Counted from the stretch's first letter, positions 8,807 through 17,457 are shown. The stretch is DNA of 64,000 bases from JADGNZ01 sp035995985 (GCA_035995985.1 DASYJY010000035.1:1-64000); one strand, 5' to 3'. Notes: generated from the letters alone by a model not told the origin. Numbers and translations are program-made.

Positions 8807-8821
8807 TTAGACTAAGTCTAA
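8807..8821. promoter_or_regulatory. PerR/Fur-type 7-1-7 operator
   Basis: TTAGACTAAGTCTAA is a perfect 7-1-7 inverted repeat and fits the general PerR box layout (TTAnAnTnAnTnTAA). It ends 8 nt before the perR start codon, where it would cover the leader and start region, giving autoregulation of perR-ahpC-ahpD. It also lies about 43 nt upstream of the divergent antitoxin gene, so binding could affect both directions. Confidence 0.8.
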
Positions 8822-8863
8822 ATGTGGATTATGTCAAGAACTGATTCGCGGTACACTTCCGCG

Positions 8864-9178
8864 ATGCGCACCGCACAAGTAAGCGAGCTGAAGGACCGGC
8901 TGGATGAAGTGATCGAAGCAGTGAAGAACGGCGAGACGGTGGAGATCCAGGAGGGCGCCGCTCGCGTTGCTAAGGTCGTTCCCGACACCGACGTTGCTTC
9001 TTCGCCTTCGTCAGCCGATCAGAATCGCGTTCGGGAGCATCTTGAAAAAATGATTCGCGAAGGGAAGGCGCATCGCGGAACAGGTAAGCTGCCCGACGAC
9101 TTCTTCACCCGCCCTCGGCCGAAGCTTCAAGGCGGCAGCGTGCTTGAGCAGTTGCTGCGAGATCGAGAGGAAGACTGA
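8864..9178 (+). CDS. Type II antitoxin, Phd/YefM-like
   Basis: A 104-residue protein starting MRTAQVSELKDRLDEVIEAV, then KNGETVEIQEGAARVAKVVP. This is the Phd/YefM pattern of an N-terminal DNA-binding fold followed by a toxin-neutralising tail (rich in charged residues, DDFFTRPRP). The internal ATG at 8864 is chosen over an upstream one at 8822 because it begins the family-typical N-terminus. Its stop abuts the TTG start of a PIN-toxin frame, the usual antitoxin-toxin order. The toxin is frameshifted. Confidence 0.85.
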   Translation: MRTAQVSELKDRLDEVIEAVKNGETVEIQEGAARVAKVVPDTDVASSPSSADQNRVREHLEKMIREGKAHRGTGKLPDDFFTRPRPKLQGGSVLEQLLRDREED

Positions 9179-9594
9179 TTGCGGTTCTGGGACACGTCAG
9201 CACTGGTCCCTTTGGGCTCGATGAGCCTTCCACAAGACGAATGGCAGAACTGCTGTCGGAGGATCCGGAGATCACCGTCTGGATCTGTACGAGCGTCGAA
9301 ATCACCAGCGCACTGGTCCGTCGAGCGCCGCCGGGCGATCCAGTCGCTTTACGCAATGCGGAGACGCTCATCGCGTCTCTCGCGTCGATCTGGATAGCAG
9401 TGGACGAGTCGGTTGCGGCGGTCGATCGCGCGAAGCACCTCGCCAAAACTTACCGCCTGCGCGCGATGGATGCGCTCCAACTGGCCGCGGCGCTCATCGC
9501 TTGCGAATACGATCCCGCCGGCCTTCCCTTTGTAACTCTCGACAACGCACTTGCCTCGGCTGCGCGCGCCGAGGGGTTCGTCGTCCTGCCCTAG
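9179..9594 (+). pseudogene. vapC: PIN-domain toxin (VapC-type) with a single-base frameshift
   Basis: The frame from TTG 9179 gives the PIN start RFWDTSALVPL, whose Asp is the first metal ligand. It then loses homology. From about 9217 the neighbouring frame continues LDEPSTRRMAELL and runs to 9594 with the later acidic PIN motifs (YRLRAMDALQLAAAL). Adding one base within TTTGGGC at 9211-9217 would restore one 139-residue VapC. Either the toxin has been inactivated or the base is missing from the assembly. The start abuts the antitoxin stop. Confidence 0.85.
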
Positions 9595-9597
9595 CCG

Positions 9598-9942
9598 CTA
9601 GGTTCCCGCCTCCAGAAACATATCCTCCAGATCGATTTTCTCGATATCTCCGTCGTCGACGACGGCGCGGACGACGGTGCCGTCGCGTTTGAGGGTAATG
9701 ATGGTGGGGTCGGGCGTTTCGCCGACTTCCTGGCGGAGCGACGGGGTGATGGCATCATCGGTGGTGACCTGGACGGCGCAGCGCGGGATCGGCCCGAACG
9801 AGTCGCGGCCGCTGATTTCGCCCGCGAGCTCGGCTAACTCCGTGGCGCGGCGGCTGGAGCCGACGATGAGCATTCGGACCTGATCGGTGGCGAGCACCTG
9901 ATCGAGAGACTTATCCCGTGGGACGATGACGGGAGCGGGCAT
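9598..9942 (-). CDS. Small protein of unknown function
   Basis: A 114-residue protein with the start set at 9942, because AAGGAGG sits about 8 nt before this ATG. An in-frame ATG 27 nt further upstream lacks a site. The middle (VRMLIVGSSRRATELAELAG) and the end (PTIITLKRDGTVVRAVVDDG) alternate strands and helices in a way that could be a thioredoxin-like fold, but no CxxC is present. It lies 60 nt behind the M16 peptidase gene on the same strand. I do not recognise the family. Confidence 0.65.
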   Translation of the reverse strand: MPAPVIVPRDKSLDQVLATDQVRMLIVGSSRRATELAELAGEISGRDSFGPIPRCAVQVTTDDAITPSLRQEVGETPDPTIITLKRDGTVVRAVVDDGDIEKIDLEDMFLEAGT

Positions 9943-10002
9943 GGGCGCTAACCCTCCTTCGGGGTGCAAGAGTACACAAGAGGCCGTTCGACTGCGTCGG
10001 AA

Positions 10003-11289
10003 TTACGCGACCGCCTGCCGCAGCATGTCGGTGGAGATGCCTGGCGATTTCAGATTCCCAATTAGTGTCAGCGAGAGCGAGTCTGGATCCACGATCGTGC
10101 CGGCCACGTGTGCGATGTCTTCGAGCGTAACGGCGTCGATGGCAGCGATGATTTCGTCGGGGGAAAACTGGCGGCCGAAGTAGTACTCCTGCCGGGCCAG
10201 TCCGGACATCCGGCTGACGGTCGATTCGAGCGAGAGCAGGATCGATCCCTTCAGGTGCAACTTGGCCGAGCTCAGCTCCTCGGCGGTGGCGCCGCCGCTC
10301 TTGATCAGCCGCATTTCCGTGAGAGTCATGTCGAGTACGCGTTTGAGATTCTTCGGCGCGCAGGCAGCGTAGATGGCCTCGTAGCCGCCGTTGACGTAGC
10401 CGTTGTGGTACGACATGACGGTGTAGACGAGGCCAGCTTTTTCGCGGATTTTCTGGAAGAGCCGCGAGGACATGCCGCCGCCGAGGATGGCGTTGAAGAG
10501 CGCCGCGGCGTAGCGCTCGTCGCCCTGCTGCGGAAAGCCGCGCGAGCCGAGGCAGAGGTGAACCTGCTCGAGCTCGCGCTTCTCGCGGAGGATGACGTGT
10601 TGGGCCGGCGTCGGCGCGTTCCACGTGACCTGGACCGGCGGCTTGGTGTCGTTGGCGAACGTCGTCTCCAGAAACGGGAGGATTTCCTCCGGCCGCACGT
10701 TTCCGGACGCGCAGAAAATCATGTTGGACGGATGGAAGGTTTCGTCGTAGTGCGCGAGGATCTGCTTTCGTCCGAGGCGGTTCACCGTCTCCTCCGTGCC
10801 GAGGATCGGACGGCCGAGCGGATGGTCGGGCCAGAACGCGGTAACGAAGATTTCATGGACCAGATCGTCCGGCGTGTCCTCGACCATCTTGATTTCTTCG
10901 AGGATGACGCCGCGCTCCACTTCGAGATCGTCATCGGTGAAGCGCGGTGAGATGAGGATGTCGGTGAGGAGGCTGAGCGCCGTTTGCACCTGCTCGTCGA
11001 GAACGTGGCAGTAGAACGAGGTGTACTCCTTGCCGGTGAAGGCATCAACGTCGCCGCCGAGGATGTCGATGACTTTGGCGATGTCGCTTGTCGAACGCGT
11101 GGCCGTGCCCTTGAAGACCAGATGCTCGAGGAAGTGCGACGCGCCGCTGTGCTCTTCCGACTCGACCGCGGAGCCGCTGCGCAGGTAGTAGCCGAGCGCG
11201 ACGGAGCGAACGTAGGGGAGCGTCTCGATCAGGATTGTCAGCCCCGAGGGGAGGACGTAGCGGCTGACGTTTTGCAGGTTGGATGACAT
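10003..11289 (-). CDS. M16-family zinc metallopeptidase (processing-peptidase/PqqL type)
   Basis: A 428-residue single-lobe M16 peptidase. The inverted zinc motif HFLEH lies at residues 52-56 (His52, Glu55 base, His56), with the distal glutamate region EEIKMVEDTP near 130. No signal peptide is seen, so it is probably cytosolic and acts as a dimer like mitochondrial processing peptidase. The start at MSSNLQ is chosen because the upstream extension runs through the divergent methyltransferase promoter and has no family similarity. Confidence 0.92.
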   Translation of the reverse strand: MSSNLQNVSRYVLPSGLTILIETLPYVRSVALGYYLRSGSAVESEEHSGASHFLEHLVFKGTATRSTSDIAKVIDILGGDVDAFTGKEYTSFYCHVLDEQVQTALSLLTDILISPRFTDDDLEVERGVILEEIKMVEDTPDDLVHEIFVTAFWPDHPLGRPILGTEETVNRLGRKQILAHYDETFHPSNMIFCASGNVRPEEILPFLETTFANDTKPPVQVTWNAPTPAQHVILREKRELEQVHLCLGSRGFPQQGDERYAAALFNAILGGGMSSRLFQKIREKAGLVYTVMSYHNGYVNGGYEAIYAACAPKNLKRVLDMTLTEMRLIKSGGATAEELSSAKLHLKGSILLSLESTVSRMSGLARQEYYFGRQFSPDEIIAAIDAVTLEDIAHVAGTIVDPDSLSLTLIGNLKSPGISTDMLRQAVA

Positions 11290-11341
11290 TCGTAGCGGGA
11301 TTGTAGTTCGCGTTCGCCGCACCGTGTAGGATCGTGAGGTC

Positions 11342-12091
11342 GTGAAGAGCCGCGAAGAAATCGTGCCGCCGCCCGATCCACCGGCGCACTTGATGGGCGG
11401 GATCGGATCGGGTGATTTCTGGCAGATCGGCAATGAAATCGCCGGCCTGACGATGGCCACCGCCCGCCTCTATCCGGACGACCGGATTCTCGATGTGGGC
11501 TGCGGTCTGGGCCGAGTGGCCTTGCCGCTGTCACGGCTGCTCGATCAGCGCGGCAGCTACGATGGATTCGATACATCCCTTGAATACGTCGAGTGGTGCA
11601 TGCGCAACCTCCCGCTTGATCCGGCGAGATTTCGTTTTCGTCATTTCGACATCAAGAGCTCGCATTACAACGACAACGGCGCGATCTCCGCGGAAGCGTT
11701 TCCGTTTCCGTGGCCGGAAAAATCATTCAGCCTTGCCATTGCGGTGTCGCTGTTTACGCATCTATCAGCAGCGGCAACGACGAACTATCTGCGCGAGATC
11801 GCGCGCACATTGCAGCCGAATGGACGGCTGTTCGCGTCCTTTTACGTTCTCGACGAACAGTCGCGGCAACTGGCCGAAAGCGACACGACCGATCCTCAAT
11901 TCACGGCGCATTTCGACGAAGGAATGATCGGCGATCCCGCGAATCCCGAAGCCGCGGTCGCCTTCAATGCGGAGTGGCTGGCGGCGGCGTTGGAGTCGGC
12001 CGGTCTGATGTTTGATGCGTTCTATCCCGGCCGGTGGCGGCACCTGCCGGTGATGTCGCACCAGGACATTCTGATCACCCACAAGCCGTAG
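11342..12091 (+). CDS. Class I SAM-dependent methyltransferase
   Basis: A 249-residue protein with a Rossmann methyltransferase core: motif I DVGCGLGRVALPL, the acidic loop DGFDTSLEYVEWC, and the motif IV/post region SFSLAIAVSLFTHLSAAAT. A GTG start is used. It is divergent from the M16 peptidase gene and convergent with the pseudopilin operon. The substrate is unknown; the layout resembles small-molecule or lipid methyltransferases rather than RNA ones. Confidence 0.85.
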   Translation: MKSREEIVPPPDPPAHLMGGIGSGDFWQIGNEIAGLTMATARLYPDDRILDVGCGLGRVALPLSRLLDQRGSYDGFDTSLEYVEWCMRNLPLDPARFRFRHFDIKSSHYNDNGAISAEAFPFPWPEKSFSLAIAVSLFTHLSAAATTNYLREIARTLQPNGRLFASFYVLDEQSRQLAESDTTDPQFTAHFDEGMIGDPANPEAAVAFNAEWLAAALESAGLMFDAFYPGRWRHLPVMSHQDILITHKP

Positions 12092-12100
12092 AACGGAGCG

Positions 12101-12754
12101 CTAATGGAACTGGGTATTGGCCGCCGCGATGCGCGCCGCCTTCTCTTGGTCATAGTCGATCGCGGTGTAGACCCACGTTTCGTAGGTGTCCGCGCCGAAA
12201 AGCGTCGCGAGCGATTTGCCGTGCGCGGCCGGGCGAACGCCGATGAACGGACCGCCCGCGTAGTCTTTGATCGGGATGCCGGGAAGGGCGGGCGGCGCGT
12301 TGGGATTCGTGCCGGTGGTGCCGCTTGTATCTGTTGACGGTGCAGGAGGTGGAGGCGGCGGCAGCGGGCCGGGCGGGCCGCCGTTCGGCGTGGTGAAGTG
12401 CGCCGGGAGCGATCCGGCCGCGGCCTGCGGGATGATCAGCCAGTCCACCTCGCCTGTGAGGGGATCGATGTACTCGCCCTTCACTCCCCGAATCATCCGC
12501 GGCTGGCGCGCGTCCTTGAGTTGCTGAATCGAGGTCGGATACGTGGTGTTCTTCGTTTTGAAGTCGGAAACGGCCATCGCATATTGATGCATGGCGTAGA
12601 TCGTTTCCTGCTCCCGCTCGCGCTTCATGACGGTCGACCACATCCGCGGCACGGTGTACGCGACGACGATCATCATGATCGTCATGACTACGAGCAGGCC
12701 GGCGAGCGTGAAGCCCGATTCGTCCGCGTTACCAGCTCTTGTACGGGGTGCCAT
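12101..12754 (-). CDS. GspG-like pseudopilin, third tandem copy, proline-rich
   Basis: A 217-residue prepilin. The leader ends DESG before FTLAGLLVVM, a class III prepilin-peptidase site; the usual +5 glutamate is replaced by glycine. A hydrophobic helix of about 20 residues follows. The body keeps the GspG-type stretch YIDPLTGEVDW and then has a proline/glycine-rich segment (about 125-165) not found in its neighbours. The start lies 26 nt inside the preceding gspG-like gene. It is the last gene of the ten-gene operon. Loss of Glu+5 suggests a minor or specialised subunit. Confidence 0.82.
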   Translation of the reverse strand: MAPRTRAGNADESGFTLAGLLVVMTIMMIVVAYTVPRMWSTVMKREREQETIYAMHQYAMAVSDFKTKNTTYPTSIQQLKDARQPRMIRGVKGEYIDPLTGEVDWLIIPQAAAGSLPAHFTTPNGGPPGPLPPPPPPAPSTDTSGTTGTNPNAPPALPGIPIKDYAGGPFIGVRPAAHGKSLATLFGADTYETWVYTAIDYDQEKAARIAAANTQFH

Positions 12755-13160
12755 CGAGTCCATTGCCGGGAGCCTGGCTGTGTACGTCGTAGATGCCCGG
12801 AGCCGCGTTTTCCGACGCTGCTGCCGGATCAGTCGGAACCGCATTCGGGTCGGAAGGATCGGGCGTGTTCTGCACTTCCTCCCAATCCGCTTTCATCGTG
12901 ATCGGGTCCTTGGGAACAGCGCGAAGGTAGTGCTCCTGCGCAAGCGCCTGGATGCTTTGCGGATACTTCTGCTTGTCGGCGTAATAGTCGTCGATCGATT
13001 TGCGCATCTCGAACAGGTCGTGGCGCAGCGCCGACTCGCGCGCTTTGGTCTGCGCCCACTTGACGTTCGACACGGCCACGGCCGCGAGGATGCCGATGAT
13101 CGTTACGACGACAATCAATTCGATCAGGGTGAAGCCGGATTGGCGTATCGGTCGTTTCAT
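12729..13160 (-). CDS. GspG-like major pseudopilin, second tandem copy
   Basis: A 143-residue prepilin: leader MKRPIRQSG, then FTLIELIVVVTIIGILAAVA with the canonical Glu+5. The globular part has KDPITMKADW, the counterpart of the GspG calcium-loop region, and ends in IYDVHSQAPGNGLDG. GAGG 7 nt upstream favours this start over one 21 nt earlier. It belongs to a run of three related pseudopilins after the secretin gene. Confidence 0.9.
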   Translation of the reverse strand: MKRPIRQSGFTLIELIVVVTIIGILAAVAVSNVKWAQTKARESALRHDLFEMRKSIDDYYADKQKYPQSIQALAQEHYLRAVPKDPITMKADWEEVQNTPDPSDPNAVPTDPAAASENAAPGIYDVHSQAPGNGLDGTPYKSW

Positions 13161-13182
13161 GGTTTGCCTCGGAGTGGCCACT

Positions 13183-13677
13183 TCACCATTCGTTGTAGTG
13201 CGTCTTGCCGTCGAGGGCGGGCGCGGTTGATTTCGAGTGAATCTCGTACACGTTCTTGTCGCCGCCCGATGTGCTGTCCGGATCGTCGTCAGTCGTAAGA
13301 GTGGTCCATTCCGCTTTTCCGGTCATCGGATCGATGAGGTCGCGCTCGCGCAGCAGGCGGGCTTTCTGCCCGCTGGTGAGCTCGATCGGCTTGGTCAGAT
13401 CTTCGAGCTTTTTCGGCCACGGCCCCTGCCCGATGTCGGGCGGATCTTTGATCAATCCGTTAGGCGCGCTCGTCGACGGCATCCGCAGTTCGTGATAGCG
13501 ATCGATGGCCTCGGTGATCTTGCGCAGCCGTTCGTGCAGTTCCATTTCCTTCTGACGACGCATGCCAAAGTTGGCCAGCGGCAAGGCCACCGTGGCCAGG
13601 ATTCCGACGATCGCGACGACGGTAATCAGCTCGGCGACGGTGAAGCCGGAGCTCCGTTTGTAGGTTCGGGCATGCAT
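13183..13677 (-). CDS. GspG-like pseudopilin, first tandem copy
   Basis: A 164-residue prepilin with a short basic leader MHARTYKRSSG and mature start FTVAELITVVAIVGILATVA, Glu at +5. The body has IDPMTGKAEW and the C-terminal VYEIHSKSTAPALDG, aligning with the next two pseudopilins, so the three arose by tandem duplication. The ATG overlaps the secretin stop (ATGA), showing translational coupling. It forms the pseudopilus shaft or its initiating part. Confidence 0.9.
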   Translation of the reverse strand: MHARTYKRSSGFTVAELITVVAIVGILATVALPLANFGMRRQKEMELHERLRKITEAIDRYHELRMPSTSAPNGLIKDPPDIGQGPWPKKLEDLTKPIELTSGQKARLLRERDLIDPMTGKAEWTTLTTDDDPDSTSGGDKNVYEIHSKSTAPALDGKTHYNEW

Positions 13678-16106
13678 CAGTCGACCTTGGCGCGGCCTCC
13701 GGAGACCGAGGCGTTCACGACGCTGCCGGCGCCGTTGGTGAGGTGCGGATCTTCGAGCACGAGATAGGTGTCGCCGGGAGCGCCGCCGCGTACGCGCAGC
13801 GAGGCGATGGAGCCGCCGCCATTGTTGAACTGCAGCGGCTTACCGTTCGATGACGTGATGCGAATCGTGCCGTGCTCGCGGTCGATCGTGGCCACGGGCG
13901 GCGTCTTCAGATCGATCGAGAGTGCCTGTCCGAAGACGACTTCGCTGACGTCGATCGTCATCGGGTTGTAGTGCAGGAGGATCTGTTTCGTGGTCAGCCC
14001 GTCGAGATCCATCCCGACGACGTCCCACATCTTCTCCTCGCCCGGCTTGAACGCCATGTGCATCGGCTGCGGCTGTACGCGCGGCGAGAGTCCCGCGGTG
14101 TCAGTCGCATCGGCGACGGCGATCGACTGCGCGACCGCCGTGCCGCTGACCGGCTTGCCGATCTGGCTCTGCGGCACCGGGGTTGGAGGCTGCGGCGTGG
14201 CATTCGGATTCGTCGGAGCGGAGTTGGGCGTGCGGCGGAAGGGATCACTCGGCGCGCTGCCCGGCGTGACCGTGATGTTCGACGAGGGAATCGGATTGCC
14301 GTCGCCATCGACGTTGCCGGCGCTGAATTGCTGCGCGCTGCGCGGCGAGAACGGATCGGCGGTGCTCTGCGACTCAAGGCGCGGTGAGAGTCCGCGGAAG
14401 CTCAGGTTGCTCTGCGTGCCGACCCACATCGGAGCCATGTCGTCTTCGGTGATATCCGGCATGCGGACGATGTGCGGCGTCATCGTGAGCATGAGGTCCG
14501 TGCGGTGGTGCATGTTGTGGTCCTTGGTGAACAGCCGCCCGAGGAGCGGGATGTCGCCGAGGAACGGGGTCTTGTTGCTGGACGTGAGCTGCGTGTCCTG
14601 AATGAGGCCGGCCAGGAAGTTCGTCTCGCCATCTTTGAGACGGATGGTCGCTTCGATCGTGCGCGTGTTGAACGACGGCGGGGCGTCGGCGCTGGCGGCG
14701 GCAGCGATGTCGGAGACTTCGACGGTCAGCTTGAGCGTGACCTCGCCGTTGTGATGGACGCGCGGCTCCATCGAGACTTTGATACCGATGTCCTGATACT
14801 GGAACGATGTCGCGGGAAGACTTCCCTGCGTGCCGCTCTGCACGCCGGTGACGAACGTAGTGACCGGCACCGGCACGCGCTGACCGATGTGCAGCGTGGC
14901 CTTCTCCCCTTCGGAGATGCGCAGCTCGGGATTCGCGAGGGTCTCGGTGTTGCCGACGCTTTTGATCAGGTTGTAGGAAATGGACGGAATCGTGAAGACG
15001 AGGTTGGCGCTCTTCAGACCGCGAAGGAAATCGAGGTTCTGCAGGACGGGATTGCCCTTGTCGTCGACCGTGCTGGCCGCACCGAGCGTGCCGCCCAGAC
15101 CGGTCACGACCGCGCCGATGTCGCGCTGCTTGTCGAGATCGATCTGCAGGAGCTCGACGTCGACGACGACTTCCGCTTTCGCTTTGTCGTTCGCTTCGAT
15201 GATCTTCTCGGCGATACGAACTTTGTCCGCGGTGTCGCGGATGGTGATGGCGTTGAGCGCCTTCAGCGGGAAGACATTGCGCGCTTCGATCATGGTCCGG
15301 ACGACGTTCGTGACCTGCTCGGCGTCGCCGTTGGACAGATAGAAGGTGCGGATGACGAGGTCTTCGTAATCGCGGCGCGCCTGCGGATTGTCGGGGACGA
15401 TGATGATGGTGTGCTCGTCGAGCGCTTTGTAGAAATGGTTGGCGGCCTGCATGACGCGCTCGAGAGCCTGCTGGGCGGTGACGTCCTTCAGCTCGACGGC
15501 GATGCGGTCGTCCTTCACGGCCTGGTCGAAAAGGATGTTGATGCCGAAGGCGCCGCCGAGCGCTTTGTAGATCTCCTTGACGGGCGTCTCGTGCGGAAAC
15601 GAGAGTGTGATCGGCTGATCGGAGGTCGGGCTCAGTTGCGGCGGAGCGGACTTGGTGATGTTCGCCTTGGCGCGTTTCTTCAGTTCGTCGATCGTGGCGG
15701 GCTGTCCGGCCAGCGAGGCTTCGCGCAGCGTGTTGACGGCCTTGCCGTATTCAACGGCGGCGTACTGGTTGGTCGGATCGAGCTTGATGACCAGCTCCAG
15801 CTCCGTCGCCGCAAGCTGCGTCAGCCGGATCTGATCCTCTCCTCGGGCGTTGAGCGCCGAGGCTCGCAGTGACTTTCCCTTTTGAAAATGAACGCGGGAG
15901 GCTTCCAGTTTGGCGCGGGAGAGATTGATCTGGTAGAGCGAGTTCGATGGATCGACGTCGAGCGCTTTCTGGTACTGGATGACGGCCTGATCCCAGTCCT
16001 TCGTCGTCTCAGCGGTCTTCGCTTTCTGAAACGCGTTGTAGCTGGTGCACGAGAGCAGCGTCAGCGACAACGCGATGGCGGTGATTCCGAGTTTCGTCTG
16101 GTTCAT
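13677..16106 (-). CDS. gspD: Secretin, GspD/PilQ family, lipoprotein with TPR N-terminus and cohesin-like C-terminus
   Basis: An 809-residue outer-membrane channel. Lipobox with Cys20 (LTLLSC). TPR-like helices at about 25-130. An STN-type segment near 165-245 and N-domain repeats follow. The secretin core spans about 310-560 with VPVPVTTFVTGVQ and the late motifs NFLAGLIQD and PFLGDIPLLGRLFT. After a Pro/Ser-rich linker (about 580-690) the last 120 residues resemble a cohesin domain (strands plus LRVRGGAPGDTYL). The start at MNQTK restores a proper lipoprotein signal. TPR and cohesin-like additions are uncommon on GspD. Confidence 0.9.
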   Translation of the reverse strand: MNQTKLGITAIALSLTLLSCTSYNAFQKAKTAETTKDWDQAVIQYQKALDVDPSNSLYQINLSRAKLEASRVHFQKGKSLRASALNARGEDQIRLTQLAATELELVIKLDPTNQYAAVEYGKAVNTLREASLAGQPATIDELKKRAKANITKSAPPQLSPTSDQPITLSFPHETPVKEIYKALGGAFGINILFDQAVKDDRIAVELKDVTAQQALERVMQAANHFYKALDEHTIIIVPDNPQARRDYEDLVIRTFYLSNGDAEQVTNVVRTMIEARNVFPLKALNAITIRDTADKVRIAEKIIEANDKAKAEVVVDVELLQIDLDKQRDIGAVVTGLGGTLGAASTVDDKGNPVLQNLDFLRGLKSANLVFTIPSISYNLIKSVGNTETLANPELRISEGEKATLHIGQRVPVPVTTFVTGVQSGTQGSLPATSFQYQDIGIKVSMEPRVHHNGEVTLKLTVEVSDIAAAASADAPPSFNTRTIEATIRLKDGETNFLAGLIQDTQLTSSNKTPFLGDIPLLGRLFTKDHNMHHRTDLMLTMTPHIVRMPDITEDDMAPMWVGTQSNLSFRGLSPRLESQSTADPFSPRSAQQFSAGNVDGDGNPIPSSNITVTPGSAPSDPFRRTPNSAPTNPNATPQPPTPVPQSQIGKPVSGTAVAQSIAVADATDTAGLSPRVQPQPMHMAFKPGEEKMWDVVGMDLDGLTTKQILLHYNPMTIDVSEVVFGQALSIDLKTPPVATIDREHGTIRITSSNGKPLQFNNGGGSIASLRVRGGAPGDTYLVLEDPHLTNGAGSVVNASVSGGRAKVD

Positions 16107-16174
16107 TCGTTTCAATCCTGGGTAGCCAGCATGAGTTATCTGCTGATCACTCTGACGGTAGCATTTCGTAAAGG

Positions 16175-16849
16175 TCACTGGCCGAGCGGCACACGCGTCT
16201 TGACGTCGACGGGGAAGCCGACGTAGCCGATCTCGACCGATTCGATGCCGATGCTGCGCAGCACGAACTTGCCGTCGATCGTTTCACCGACGCGTACGTT
16301 GACGATCTCGCCGTTGCCGTTGAACGTCGCGATCGGATTGTTGACCGGCCCGAAAGTGCCGATGTACTTCATCGTGAATTGCGGCGGTTGGGGAACCTGT
16401 GGCTTAGGCGGATTGGCCGCGAGCCAAGCCGCGTAATCGGGATCGCACACGTCACCCTTGCCGTTTGCGTTGTCGTCTTTCTGGTCAGGGTTGTAGGTGG
16501 TCGGACAGTTATCCCGGAAGTCAGGGATGCCGTCGTTGTCCTTGTCGGGAGGAGGCGGCGCCGCTTTCGGTGGGGGCTCCGGCGGTTTTGGTGGTGGCTC
16601 AACGTAGCCGAAGAGATTCCGCGCACTCTTATAGCTGCCGCTCTGCGCGTCCAGCCATTCGGTATGCAGCATGGGAACGCCGGGCGTGGCGACCGTTTTC
16701 GCAATGCGCGCCGGATGCGGCGATGTGGCCGGCCGCGCCGGCGCCGGATCGACGGTATTCGACGTCGAAGCGAACGAATAGATCGCAAAGAGGGCGATCA
16801 GAATGACGCCGACGACGGTCCAGGTTTTCCAGTTCATCCAATCCATCAC
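16175..16849 (-). CDS. PilP/GspC-like inner-membrane protein with a thrombospondin type 3 calcium repeat
   Basis: A 224-residue protein: short cytoplasmic start, one membrane helix (TVVGVILIALFAIYSFA), a proline-rich linker with PPPKPPEPPPK, then DKDNDGIPDFRDNC with a second partial unit ending GKGDVCD. This is the Asp/Asn pattern of thrombospondin type 3 calcium-binding repeats with paired cysteines. The C-terminal 65 residues form a GspC/PilP homology-region-like domain (YIGTFGPVNN, VRVGETIDGKFVL). It probably joins PilNO to the secretin. The calcium motif suggests metal-stabilised spacing; this is inference. Confidence 0.8.
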   Translation of the reverse strand: MMDWMNWKTWTVVGVILIALFAIYSFASTSNTVDPAPARPATSPHPARIAKTVATPGVPMLHTEWLDAQSGSYKSARNLFGYVEPPPKPPEPPPKAAPPPPDKDNDGIPDFRDNCPTTYNPDQKDDNANGKGDVCDPDYAAWLAANPPKPQVPQPPQFTMKYIGTFGPVNNPIATFNGNGEIVNVRVGETIDGKFVLRSIGIESVEIGYVGFPVDVKTRVPLGQ

Positions 16850-17457
16850 AACTGCCGGTTCGCGGCTGGCGCGGTCGAGCGCACGTCCTTGAATAAGGTT
16901 TTGAGTCGAATATTGAGCGTCAGGACCTTGTCGGTTCCGTTCCCGTTCGCGCCGAGGCCGATGCTGTCGATGATCACGAACTGATCGGACAATTCGAGCA
17001 GATTGATCAGCCGCCGGATTTCTTCATACGTTCCCTGAACAGTGAATGCAATGCCTACCGTAGTCGTGCCGATCGATCCTTTTGTCGACGGTGCATTCGA
17101 GAGCTGTTTCGACTCGCCGGTCGTGAATGCGTATGCGGGCGGCTGCAGGTGGCTGGCAGCCGCGAGCCGTTTCACTTCATCGATCAGCGCGGTCAGACGC
17201 TGCATCGGCGTCGACCAGCGCTCGTTGTAGAGCACCTGCAGGTCAGTCTGCACTTTCTTGTAGGCGGCGAGCTGCTGTTCCGCCGTCATGCGCGCATTGC
17301 GCGCCTGATCGAGTTGGGCCTCGCTCTGTGTCTGACGCGCATCGAGGTCGTGCAAACGGCTGACGTACTGGACGCGGTACGTGAAGAAAAAGAGCGTGTT
17401 CGCCAGCAGCAGGAGGCCGAGGACGATCAGCAGGACGCGCTTCTCACGCCAGATCAT
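16846..17457 (-). CDS. pilO: PilO/GspM-like alignment protein
   Basis: A 203-residue protein with a short cytoplasmic tail, a membrane helix (VLLIVLGLLLLANTLFFF), a coiled coil (about 35-75, heptads rich in Gln/Ala/Arg) and a ferredoxin-like periplasmic domain with VAFTVQGTYEEIRRLINLLE-type sequence. It pairs with PilN to form the periplasmic clamp around the pseudopilus. It overlaps pilN and the pilP-like gene by 4 nt each. Confidence 0.88.
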   Translation of the reverse strand: MIWREKRVLLIVLGLLLLANTLFFFTYRVQYVSRLHDLDARQTQSEAQLDQARNARMTAEQQLAAYKKVQTDLQVLYNERWSTPMQRLTALIDEVKRLAAASHLQPPAYAFTTGESKQLSNAPSTKGSIGTTTVGIAFTVQGTYEEIRRLINLLELSDQFVIIDSIGLGANGNGTDKVLTLNIRLKTLFKDVRSTAPAANRQL

